From assembly GCA_016213425.1 (NCBI GenBank), contig JACRAI010000082.1, positions 1 to 7,895 on the forward strand: 7,895 nt of DNA. Reading direction: 5' to 3'. Source of the stretch: an archaeon. GTDB taxonomy: Archaea; Nanobdellota; Nanobdellia; Woesearchaeales; ARS49. A program made the translations under genes and the position numbers. The notes beneath the pieces were generated by a model. The model made no database searches. It saw only the letters and a program-made list of their open reading frames with translations, and was not told where the DNA came from. The first letter of the stretch is position 1. Every line of letters starts with the position of its first letter. Positions 1-6,005 of the stretch are shown here, one piece after another.

Positions 1-1
1 A

Positions 2-751
2 GTTTTACAAGCTTTGTTGATTCCTTGTTTTTTTGTTGACAAACCAATAACTTTGAGAATTCAAGGGGGTACTTGTGTTAAGTGGGCTATGCCTATAGAA
101 TTTTTAGAAAATATTTTGTTGCCTCAAATAAGCAGCTTATGTGAAAGAATCAAAATTACTCAAGAGAAAAGAGGTTACTACCCTGAAGGTGGAGGAAAAG
201 TTATCTTAAAAATAAAGCAAGGGTTTAACAAAGAAGTTTTTTTTGATAAAACATCTCAAGGAAAACTGGCGTTCATTAAGGGAATAAGTCATGCTTCAAA
301 AAATCTTGAAAAAGCTCAAGTGAGTGAAAGACAAGCTAAAAGTGCTAAAGAATCACTAAAAAAATATAATGTCTCAGTTAATATTTCTGCTGAGTACAGT
401 GATTCTTTAAGCACGGGCAGTGGAATTACTTTGTGGGCAGTTTTTGAAAAAGAAAACAGTGATATAGGGGTTATTCTTGGGAGTGATGCTTTAGGGGAAA
501 AAGGTAAAACTTCAGAACTCGTTGGTAAAGAAGCAGCACAAGGATTAATTAAAGAGATTGATTCAGGAGCTTGTGTTGATAAATACACTTGCGATAACTT
601 AATACCTTTCCTGGCATTTCTTAATGGTGGCAGGATAAAAACGAGTGAAGTTACAAAACACACATTGACAAATATTTATACAGTAGAAAAGTTCTTTGGT
701 AAAATATTTGAAGTTGAAGGGAACGTTGTTAAGACAACTCAGCCAACTTAA
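2..751 (+). CDS. rtcA: RNA 3'-terminal phosphate cyclase RtcA, C-terminal part (5' end outside window)
   Basis: The family converts an RNA 3'-phosphate into a 2',3'-cyclic phosphate using ATP, through an enzyme-AMP intermediate on a histidine. The frame is open from base 2, so the start codon lies upstream; 249 codons are present of a family usually near 340 residues. Family signatures are visible: GGTCVKWAMP, RGYYPEGGGKV, the VSERQAKSA segment, GSGITLWAVFE, and LGEKGKTSELVGKEAA followed by CVDKYTCDNLIPFLAF. The histidine of TKHTLTNI (codon 659-661) corresponds to the adenylated catalytic histidine of the family. The last 23 bases overlap the convergent coiled-coil gene, so the two transcripts are complementary at their ends. 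A nine-T run soon after the stop could serve as the U-tract terminator, inside the opposing gene. No rtcB or other RNA-repair gene is in view. The family assignment is firm; the substrate in this organism is not known. Confidence 0.95.
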   Translation, partial: VLQALLIPCFFVDKPITLRIQGGTCVKWAMPIEFLENILLPQISSLCERIKITQEKRGYYPEGGGKVILKIKQGFNKEVFFDKTSQGKLAFIKGISHASKNLEKAQVSERQAKSAKESLKKYNVSVNISAEYSDSLSTGSGITLWAVFEKENSDIGVILGSDALGEKGKTSELVGKEAAQGLIKEIDSGACVDKYTCDNLIPFLAFLNGGRIKTSEVTKHTLTNIYTVEKFFGKIFEVEGNVVKTTQPT

Positions 752-1421
752 TACTTGTCTTTAAGTCTTGCAATTCATATACTAGAATTTTTTTTTGTGA
801 TTCGTCTTTGATTTTTTTAATTTCGATTTCTGCTATTTTTAGTTGTTTTTTAGCTTCGTCTATTTTTCCTGAATGGATTAAGAATTCTGCTTGTTTTATG
901 AGATCATTTAGAGGAACTTTTTTCTTTGTTTCTTTTTTGTTTTCTTCGACTTGTTTTTCTAGAATTTTTTTTATTTTTTTAACATGTTTTTCATATTCTT
1001 TTCCACTTTTATGCGGGTGCGTATTTAATGTGGGGGTTTCTTTTTTTCGTAATTCGTTTTCCTTGTTATATAATTCTTGAAGATCTGAATGTATTACTTC
1101 TTGGGTTGCGTGTATTAAGTTCTGTATTTCTTGTTTGACAAATTGTAATTGGTGAAATCCTGTCTCCCACCGGTCAAGAAATGACTTAATCAATTCTTTT
1201 TTTATGTCAGATTCATCAATTAAGTGTTTCCTGGCCAGCTTAAGCTCTTCAGTTAATTCTGTTTGTTTTTTTGTTTCTGAATTTGATTCCGTTGCTTTTT
1301 GCGCTATTCTTTTTTCTTTTAGAGTTAGCTGCTTGCTTTTTTCTACAAGAGATTTTTGAGCTTTTTCTAAAAATTTGTTGAGAACTTCTAACTTTTTAAG
1401 GTCACTTGCTTTTTCACTCAT
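729..1421 (-). CDS. coiled-coil protein of unknown function
   Basis: No known family was recognised. The 230-residue product is highly charged and rich in Lys, Glu and Gln, with no signal peptide or membrane segment. Residues 1 to about 125 read as long heptad-like helices. A Pro/His/Gly break (around TPTLNTHPHKSG) follows, then a second helical part. The end (LIKQAEFLIHSGKIDEAKKQ to the stop) looks like a helical hairpin of the kind found in TPR- or MIT-like modules; this is an impression only. The ATG at 1421 is chosen because an archaeal TATA-like box is centred about 26 bases upstream, giving a leaderless or nearly leaderless message. The gene is divergent from the zinc-ribbon/EF-1 beta operon across 83 bases and convergent with rtcA, overlapping it by 23 bases. 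The gene call is strong; the role could be structural, adaptor or chromosome-related, with nothing to choose between them. Confidence 0.85.
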   Translation of the reverse strand: MSEKASDLKKLEVLNKFLEKAQKSLVEKSKQLTLKEKRIAQKATESNSETKKQTELTEELKLARKHLIDESDIKKELIKSFLDRWETGFHQLQFVKQEIQNLIHATQEVIHSDLQELYNKENELRKKETPTLNTHPHKSGKEYEKHVKKIKKILEKQVEENKKETKKKVPLNDLIKQAEFLIHSGKIDEAKKQLKIAEIEIKKIKDESQKKILVYELQDLKTSIKLAELS

Positions 1422-1442
1422 AGGTTCTTATTTATTCTTACT

Positions 1443-1452
1443 ATTTAAATAA
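1443..1452 (-). promoter_or_regulatory. TATA box of the coiled-coil gene
   Basis: The minus strand reads TTATTTAAAT, centred about 26 bases before the ATG at 1421. That spacing places transcription start at or next to the start codon. No Shine-Dalgarno sequence precedes the ATG. Confidence 0.5.
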
Positions 1453-1473
1453 TTTGTTGTAAAAAACAGCAAC

Positions 1474-1483
1474 TTTTTTAAAT
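1474..1483 (+). promoter_or_regulatory. TATA box of the zinc-ribbon/EF-1 beta operon
   Basis: The plus strand reads TTTTTTAAAT, centred about 26 bases before the ATG at 1505, which suggests a leaderless operon transcript. It is arranged back to back with the promoter of the coiled-coil gene in an 83-base divergent spacer. Confidence 0.5.
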
Positions 1484-1504
1484 CAAGCCCTTTTGCTGTG
1501 TATT

Positions 1505-1672
1505 ATGGATGAATTATGTACGAGTTGTAAGAAAAAAATAACGAATAATGTAGGAACAGTTAATTTCTTATGTCCGAAGTGTGGAAAAGTAAAGCTAGTT
1601 AGATGTTCTAATTGCAGAAGAAATGCTGTTAAGTACGCCTGTTACGAGTGTGGTTTCAGGGGTCCAAACTGA
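1505..1672 (+). CDS. small four-CxxC zinc-ribbon protein, translation-associated (COG2888-like)
   Basis: This 55-residue product carries four CxxC pairs in order: CTSC, CPKCG, CSNC and CYECG, ending FRGPN. That matches the archaeal family of tiny two-zinc proteins often annotated as zinc-ribbon RNA-binding proteins involved in translation. Two zinc ions, each held by four cysteines, are expected. In many archaea this family lies just upstream of EF-1 beta, as here: its TGA ends at 1672 and the next ATG begins at 1674, so the two are surely co-transcribed and probably translationally coupled. The ATG at 1505 fits a TATA box about 26 bases upstream, so the message is probably leaderless. All eight cysteines are present, with no sign of decay. 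The exact molecular role of the family is not settled; nucleic-acid binding is inferred from its fold and neighbours. Confidence 0.9.
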   Translation: MDELCTSCKKKITNNVGTVNFLCPKCGKVKLVRCSNCRRNAVKYACYECGFRGPN

Positions 1673-1673
1673 T

Positions 1674-1961
1674 ATGGCTACAGTAGTTGTAAGCTTGAAG
1701 TTAATGCCTGAAAGTCCAGATATTAATTTGAGTGAGCTACAGGCTGCAGTTTCAAAAGCGGTAAGGACGTTTGGCGGATTGGACAAAGATGATGAAGTTA
1801 GGTGCACTTTAGAGCCAATTGCTTTCGGACTTAACTCTTTAATTGTTCTTTTTGCAATGGATGAAAAAAAGGGAAGCACAGAGCCTTTGGAAAAAGCATT
1901 GAGTGCTTTAGAAGGTGTTAGTTCTGTAGAAGTTACTGATGTAAGAAGAGCAGTTGGTTAA
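1674..1961 (+). CDS. ef1b: translation elongation factor 1 beta (aEF1B)
   Basis: This is the guanine-nucleotide exchange factor that reloads EF-1 alpha with GTP during elongation. The product is 95 residues, close to the usual archaeal length of about 90. Hallmarks are the N-terminal strand leading to LKLMPESPDINL, the central EPIAFGLNSLIVLFAMDE, and the C-terminal LEGVSSVEVTDVRRAVG. The ATG at 1674 is chosen over an in-frame upstream start at 1623 because it begins right after the zinc-ribbon stop and gives the normal N-terminus (MATVVVSLKL). A G-rich stretch (AGGGG) lies just upstream inside the end of the zinc-ribbon gene and may help re-initiation. The TAA at 1959-1961 touches the stop of the convergent gene. 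The assignment is secure. Confidence 0.97.
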   Translation: MATVVVSLKLMPESPDINLSELQAAVSKAVRTFGGLDKDDEVRCTLEPIAFGLNSLIVLFAMDEKKGSTEPLEKALSALEGVSSVEVTDVRRAVG

Positions 1962-2327
1962 TTACATTTTTCTTAAAATATTTTTAACATACTCTCTTTT
2001 TTCTAATAATTCGTCTTTTTCGGTTCTGACTAAGTCTATTTTTTCTATTTTTTCATTTTTTTGAGTTGTTGACTTGAATCCTAACCATCCTTTTTGTTCT
2101 ATGCATTCGAAAAAGACAGGATTTTCCCCGCCCACTTTTAAGAATTTGCTATCTTTTTTTATTTCTAAGAACCTGTTATTGCTTAACTCAAAAATTATTG
2201 TATCAAATGCATAATCGTGTTTTGCTTTGTGGAATTCTTTACCTTTTATAACGTAAGTTTTGCCATTTATTTTAATCTTATCATCAACTTGCAGTTTTAG
2301 TAAAGTATTAAGCAATTTCTCATCCAT
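1962..2327 (-). CDS. conserved-looking small hypothetical protein, probably beta-rich
   Basis: This 121-residue soluble protein was not assigned to a family. The N-terminal half alternates short strands (DDKIKINGKTYVIKGKEF, then FDTIIFEL, RFLEIKKD, KFLKV), suggesting a small beta barrel or sheet. The charged C-terminus (LVRTEKDELLEKREYVKNIL) should be helical. The pattern faintly recalls DUF4178-type domains, but that is a weak impression. No signal peptide, membrane segment or metal site is seen; its one cysteine is isolated. The ATG at 2327 is supported by a TATA-like box about 25 bases upstream, within the 47-base spacer after trm1. It could therefore be expressed alone or by read-through from trm1. 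Its stop codon is immediately adjacent to that of EF-1 beta, with no bases between them. Confidence 0.8.
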   Translation of the reverse strand: MDEKLLNTLLKLQVDDKIKINGKTYVIKGKEFHKAKHDYAFDTIIFELSNNRFLEIKKDSKFLKVGGENPVFFECIEQKGWLGFKSTTQKNEKIEKIDLVRTEKDELLEKREYVKNILRKM

Positions 2328-2346
2328 TCTGGGTATTATGAATAGT

Positions 2347-2356
2347 GTAAATAAAA
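2347..2356 (-). promoter_or_regulatory. TATA-like box of the 1962-2327 gene
   Basis: The minus strand reads TTTTATTTAC, centred about 25 bases before the ATG at 2327, in the short spacer after trm1. It suggests an independent leaderless transcript, although read-through from trm1 is possible. Confidence 0.4.
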
Positions 2357-2374
2357 GCTTTTTGGTAGAATTTG

Positions 2375-3418
2375 TTAAATAAGCTTCTTCTTGAATTCTT
2401 CAACGCTTAACTTGCTTTTTATTCCTTTATAGCTAAAGTGTGTTTCTGTTCCGTATTTTAGTAATATTTCTTTCTTTGGAGGGCTTTTTTTTAGCAGTGA
2501 AGCAAATTTGTGTGTATCATAAAATCCAACTACATTAATTCTTGCTTCAGCTAATATTACTTTTAAGAACTCTTTGTGTTCGCTGTTTTCTATCATTTTT
2601 TCAACTAGTTTTTCATCCCACAAATTTCCAATCCATAAAGGTCCTGCACTTTTCATGTTTTTTTCTTTATTGTTATCTGAAATGAAGTGTTCAAGTGTTT
2701 TTTCATTGTAATGAATCCATTTATGTTGTTTTAGAACGTTGTCAACTTGCGTCTTTCTTTTCTCACATTGAAAGTAAACTCTCATGTAGTGTTGTGTCGA
2801 ATGTGAAAATATAGGGGTTAATGCTTTTTCGTGTTGAGCCCCTATTAATTGTACTTTTCTTATGAGAATTCGCACTCCCATTTCATGCATTAATTCATTT
2901 CTTAATGGGATTGCCCAGTACTTTCTCAATCCCGCTTCTGGATAAGTTCCGCATAATGCTGCAGTGTCTGTGGCTGTAACCGCCAGAATTCCTTTGCTGT
3001 TTAATCTTTGGATGCTTGCATCAAGAAAAATGTTTGGGCTTCCAAAAGGATCAATATCAATATAATCAAAAAACGGATGTTCATACAATACAACATTTGC
3101 ATTTTTGTTTGTTATTTCTGCTCTTTTATCTTTAATATTTTTTTTGATGGTTTTATATGCTTCAGGGTTTCCGTCATTCACTAAAATAAATTTAACACCT
3201 TCTACTTCTTTAAGAATTCTGAGACTTCTAACTCCTGAACCTGCCAAGATGTCGGCAATTTTTAGTTCTTTTTTATCTATACTTTTTAATAATGCAATAT
3301 TTATATCTCTTTGAAAGCTCATCACTGGATTATAGAAAACAGGCATTTTTCTGCTTAATTTCTTTTCAGAACTAACATAAAATTCAACTTCACCTTCCTT
3401 GATGCGTTCTGTTTTCAT
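2375..3418 (-). CDS. trm1: tRNA (guanine26-N2/N2)-dimethyltransferase Trm1
   Basis: This SAM-dependent enzyme methylates the exocyclic amine of G26 in tRNA, once or twice. The 347-residue product has the expected order of signatures: VFYNPVMSFQRD (about 27-38), the SAM-binding loop DILAGSGVRSLR (56-67), the acidic ND pair at 81-82, the catalytic motif DIDPFGSP (121-128), TATDTAALCG (148-157), and the C-terminal AGPLWIG (258-264). Length fits the archaeal family (roughly 340-380). The expected cysteine pairs of the C-terminal zinc site are absent: the protein has only two cysteines, at 156 and 218. The ATG at 3418 has no Shine-Dalgarno but has a TATA-like box about 28 bases upstream. It is separated from the acidic-protein gene upstream by 320 bases containing an unexplained element. 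The assignment is secure; loss of the zinc site does not touch the catalytic residues. Confidence 0.96.
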   Translation of the reverse strand: MKTERIKEGEVEFYVSSEKKLSRKMPVFYNPVMSFQRDINIALLKSIDKKELKIADILAGSGVRSLRILKEVEGVKFILVNDGNPEAYKTIKKNIKDKRAEITNKNANVVLYEHPFFDYIDIDPFGSPNIFLDASIQRLNSKGILAVTATDTAALCGTYPEAGLRKYWAIPLRNELMHEMGVRILIRKVQLIGAQHEKALTPIFSHSTQHYMRVYFQCEKRKTQVDNVLKQHKWIHYNEKTLEHFISDNNKEKNMKSAGPLWIGNLWDEKLVEKMIENSEHKEFLKVILAEARINVVGFYDTHKFASLLKKSPPKKEILLKYGTETHFSYKGIKSKLSVEEFKKKLI

Positions 3419-3440
3419 GTAAATAAATAAAATTAAAGGA

Positions 3441-3450
3441 TAATTAAAAA
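3441..3450 (-). promoter_or_regulatory. TATA-like box of trm1
   Basis: The minus strand reads TTTTTAATTA, centred about 28 bases before the trm1 ATG. It is AT-rich and not highly specific, but its position matches the other leaderless genes in the window. Confidence 0.4.
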
Positions 3451-3503
3451 TGTATTGTTTTAATCACATGAATTGGTTGTCTTTGTTTTTTAAGCTCTTT
3501 TCC

Positions 3504-3694
3504 ATTTTAGAGTTTCACCTCCCTTTGGTCGGACTAAACTCTCAGCAGTTCCGCGAATCAATAGTTTAATTTTAGGCGAAACAGCTTCGTAATAATTAAT
3601 AAAGATTCTTCGTGAGGACTTGCCAACCAAGAATATTAATTTGTTGGCGAGTTTGAAAGTAAAATCGAGCGGTAGCGAGTGAAACCGCTAAAAT
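3504..3694. other. compact inverted-repeat element, candidate structured RNA or small non-autonomous repeat
   Basis: This element occupies most of the 320-base gap between trm1 and the acidic-protein gene. Its ends are inverted repeats: ATTTTAG (3504-3510) with CTAAAAT (3688-3694), then GTTTCAC (3512-3518) with GTGAAAC (3679-3685), giving 14 pairs around a small 1x2 internal loop. Inside are a 12-pair stem (3616-3627 with 3643-3654), a short hairpin (3576-3580 with 3586-3590), and local hairpins that compete with the end stem (3509-3515 with 3536-3542; 3668-3673 with 3684-3689). The 12-pair stem uses three G-U pairs that work only if the plus strand is the RNA. Against this, the minus strand has an open 65-codon frame lacking a good start. 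No target-site duplication is evident. It matches no tRNA, SRP RNA or RNase P RNA that I can recognise. Function unknown. Confidence 0.4.
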
Positions 3695-3708
3695 AAGTAT
3701 AGAGAATG

Positions 3709-3726
3709 TTAAAATAATAAAAATAG
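3709..3726 (-). terminator. U-tract terminator of the acidic-protein gene
   Basis: About a dozen bases after the TAG stop the minus strand becomes T-rich (CTATTTTTATTATTTTAAC). Archaeal RNA polymerase can terminate on such U-tracts without a hairpin. Confidence 0.35.
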
Positions 3727-3738
3727 AATCTACTAAGT

Positions 3739-4008
3739 CTATCTTCTTTTCTTATCTCTTGGATTGTGCCCTTTTCCTGCTGCGCCTCTCATGAATCCTT
3801 CTTCACTTGGGCTTATTTCGTCATCTTCTTCTAATTCTTCTCTGCCTTCTTCAGTGTAAACGTCTTCGTCTTCTTCTCCTGATTCCATTTCTTCTTTAAA
3901 GTCTTCACTGTTTTCTTCATGCTCTTCAGGCTCATCGTGTGTGTGTCCTGATGAATCTACTTCTTCTTTCTTGTAGCTTCCTTCAAATATCGACTTCTTT
4001 TTTGCCAT
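3739..4008 (-). CDS. small, highly acidic protein with basic ends, unknown function
   Basis: The 89-residue product has a short basic start (MAKKKSIFEGSYKK), a long acidic middle (about 32 of 89 residues are Asp or Glu) and a basic tail (GHNPRDKKRR). The middle is probably disordered. The stretch DEISPSEEGFMRGA near the C-terminus looks like a short conserved motif. My recollection, not checked, is that similar tails occur in small DPANN archaeal proteins, sometimes followed by a CxxC zinc knuckle, which is absent here. The ATG at 4008 is preferred to in-frame TTG codons at 4017 and 4014 because a good TATA box lies 26 bases upstream and MAKKK is a normal N-terminus. No membrane segment is present. 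Binding to basic proteins or nucleic-acid complexes would suit the charge pattern, but that is a guess. Confidence 0.75.
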   Translation of the reverse strand: MAKKKSIFEGSYKKEEVDSSGHTHDEPEEHEENSEDFKEEMESGEEDEDVYTEEGREELEEDDEISPSEEGFMRGAAGKGHNPRDKKRR

Positions 4009-4030
4009 AAACAACAAGAAGAATTAGCTA

Positions 4031-4038
4031 ATATAAAA
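4031..4038 (-). promoter_or_regulatory. TATA box of the acidic-protein gene
   Basis: The minus strand reads TTTTATAT, close to the archaeal consensus and centred about 26 bases before the ATG at 4008. It supports that start and a leaderless transcript. Confidence 0.6.
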
Positions 4039-4074
4039 GCTTTTTGTCTTTGATGAAATTATTCTTAAATAGTC

Positions 4075-5913
4075 TTATTTGAAGAATTCCTTTATTAATG
4101 GCAGGTAATTTTCTGTTATTTTCATGTTCCAGTCTCTTGGAAAGCAATTCTTGTATTTAGGCCATGCGTATCTTTCATCTAAAAATATTAAAACTCCCCT
4201 ATCTGTTTCGCTTCTTATACACCTACCTGCGTTCTGTAGTGTTTTTGTTATTGCTGGAAGAGTGTACGCGTAATCCCATCCTTTACCAAATAATAAATCA
4301 TAATATTGAATTCTTGCATTTGTTTCAATATCTGGTTTTTCTAAAGGCAAACCAACAACTATCACACATTTAATTACTCCGGGTAAATCAATTCCCTCAC
4401 CGAAAGATCCTGAAGCGACACTCATAAGTACAGCGCCTGTTTCTTTGTAATTAGTAAATTTTTCAAGCAATTCTTTTTTTTGTTCTTTAGTCATTCCCGG
4501 CTGTTCAAACAATGTTGTTTTGTCTGTTTTCTCAATAAATAATTCGCTTACTTTATCTTTTAAGTAATAGCTTGGAAAGAAAACTATGCTGTTGCCTTTC
4601 ACGTTATTTGTTATGTTTGAAATTATTAAAGCTATATTGCTGTATTGTTCTTGAGTTCTTTGAGTGTATTTTGTAGTGGTTGATGGTATTGTTATTGCAA
4701 GCTTGTTTTGTTCTGGAAAAGGCGAAGGGTATTCTTTTTTGAAAGTTCCCTGCGGAAACCCTAAAATATCTTGATACATTATTGTGGGAAGCAATGTTCC
4801 AGACATAAGTATGGTTGCATAAGAACTTGCAATGATATTTTTAGTTACTAGTGAAGGATCTAAGCATGAAAGAACTATTTGAGGATTGTCTTTTTCATTT
4901 TTTACGTATCTTGTGAACTCTTTACTTCCTTGAGGCCACAATTCTAAAAATTCAGCGATTACATTTAGTGAGCTTTTTTTTTGTTTTGTTAAGATTAGAT
5001 CTGCTGCAACTTTTAATTCCGGAATTAAAACATCAATATTTTTTATTTCATTAATTTTTTCTAAGAAATAATTTTTTTGAATAACTCTTTCTTCTTCAAC
5101 TCTTAAAGAATTAACTGATTCTGTTATTAATCGTAAAATCTCTCCTAAATTTTCATTCAAACTTTCAAGCGCGAATTTATTTGTTTCACTCATTGCTCTT
5201 TTTAAAAGTCTTACTGAAAGCCTGCTGCTTAAAACTTCTCTAGCTCTTTGAGGTAAATTGTGTGCTTCATCAACTATTATTATAGACTCTTCTAAGTCTG
5301 CTTTTATTTTATTAAAAAATGTTTTTTGTATAAATGGATTGAATAAATAATGGTAATCTGCAATTATTATTTGAGATTGTTCTGCTAGATCGCTTGCCAG
5401 TTCATAAGGGCAAACTTTGTGAATGCTGCAATTGCTTTTTAGCTCTTCACTATGTAATGGCGGAAGAATTTTTAATTCTTCAATAACTATTTTTTGTTTA
5501 GCTTTATTTTTTGCGTTTAAATAGTAAGTACACTCTTTTTCTTCTCGCAGCGCTTTGCAGTATTCATTGAAAGTTGAAGAATTCATAGTTTCAACATTTT
5601 CTTGCAAGCACATATGCTTCTTTCCTACAAAAGAAGTAACTAAAAAATTCACATTGTGCTTTTTTTTAATGTTTTGAGCGGTTTCTAAAACTATTTTGTG
5701 CTGTGTGTGTCTTGAAGTTAAGAAGAAAATTTTTAATTTATTTTTTAAAGCGATCGTTAACGCAGGTGTTAAAGCAGAAACCGTTTTCCCAAGTCCGGTT
5801 GGTGCGTGAATTATTGCGTGATTTTTCTTTTCAATTGCTTTGTATAAGTCTTCAATTATTTCTTTTTGTACATTGCGAAAAGAATCATATGGAAAAAGCA
5901 GGTCTTCTTGCAT
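4075..5913 (-). CDS. xpd: XPD/Rad3-family superfamily 2 DNA helicase with iron-sulfur cluster
   Basis: This ATP-dependent 5'-3' DNA helicase belongs to the Rad3/XPD/DinG group, linked to repair and unwinding. Motifs in the 612-residue product: FRNVQ (12-16), Walker A APTGLGKT (37-44), DEAH (215-218), MSGTLLP (370-376), GSFGEGIDLPG (502-512) and QNAGRCIR (560-567). Four cysteines between the Walker A and DEAH motifs (102, 119, 128 and 168, the last in CPYELA) match the 4Fe-4S ligands. The ATG at 5913 is chosen over an in-frame start at 6024. It gives the normal N-terminus (MQEDLLFPYDSFR), has a TATA box (AATATAAAC) about 29 bases upstream, and avoids 37 extra atypical residues that run across the divergent promoter region. 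It is transcribed away from the winged-helix gene at 6079. Whether it acts as true XPD or a DinG-like paralogue cannot be told from sequence alone. Confidence 0.93.
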   Translation of the reverse strand: MQEDLLFPYDSFRNVQKEIIEDLYKAIEKKNHAIIHAPTGLGKTVSALTPALTIALKNKLKIFFLTSRHTQHKIVLETAQNIKKKHNVNFLVTSFVGKKHMCLQENVETMNSSTFNEYCKALREEKECTYYLNAKNKAKQKIVIEELKILPPLHSEELKSNCSIHKVCPYELASDLAEQSQIIIADYHYLFNPFIQKTFFNKIKADLEESIIIVDEAHNLPQRAREVLSSRLSVRLLKRAMSETNKFALESLNENLGEILRLITESVNSLRVEEERVIQKNYFLEKINEIKNIDVLIPELKVAADLILTKQKKSSLNVIAEFLELWPQGSKEFTRYVKNEKDNPQIVLSCLDPSLVTKNIIASSYATILMSGTLLPTIMYQDILGFPQGTFKKEYPSPFPEQNKLAITIPSTTTKYTQRTQEQYSNIALIISNITNNVKGNSIVFFPSYYLKDKVSELFIEKTDKTTLFEQPGMTKEQKKELLEKFTNYKETGAVLMSVASGSFGEGIDLPGVIKCVIVVGLPLEKPDIETNARIQYYDLLFGKGWDYAYTLPAITKTLQNAGRCIRSETDRGVLIFLDERYAWPKYKNCFPRDWNMKITENYLPLIKEFFK

Positions 5914-5937
5914 TCTTTTTTTATTTTTTACTGAACT

Positions 5938-5946
5938 GTTTATATT
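5938..5946 (-). promoter_or_regulatory. TATA box of the helicase gene
   Basis: The minus strand reads AATATAAAC, centred about 29 bases before the ATG at 5913. This is the main positional argument for that start over the longer frame beginning at 6024. Confidence 0.5.
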
Positions 5947-6005
5947 CTTATTGTTTTGCAAAAATTTTAATTTCGAAACCTTTAAATATATGCTATGATA
6001 TAATG

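Noticed and set aside
316..663. 115-codon minus-strand frame inside rtcA
   Set aside because: It is the antisense of a conserved enzyme gene and has no domain signs or promoter; a shadow frame.
808..1080. Phe/Ser-rich plus-strand frame suggesting a membrane protein
   Set aside because: It is the antisense of the Lys/Glu-rich coiled-coil gene, which naturally yields Phe/Ser-rich hydrophobic translations.
1623..1673. Upstream start for EF-1 beta
   Set aside because: It overlaps the zinc-ribbon gene with its four CxxC pairs; the ATG at 1674 gives the standard family N-terminus.
3527..3547. SRP RNA helix-8-like pattern (GGTCGGA followed by AGCAG)
   Set aside because: The spacing and flanking pairing do not form helix 8, and the rest of the element lacks SRP RNA features.
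3547..3560. tRNA T-arm-like sequence (AGTTCCGCGAATC)
   Set aside because: It does not give a 5-pair stem with a 7-base loop, and no acceptor, D or anticodon arms fit around it.
3616..3625. RNase P-like AAGTCC on the minus strand of the element
   Set aside because: The remaining conserved regions (GGAAAGTCC context and the CAGAA...GGCTTA block) are missing.
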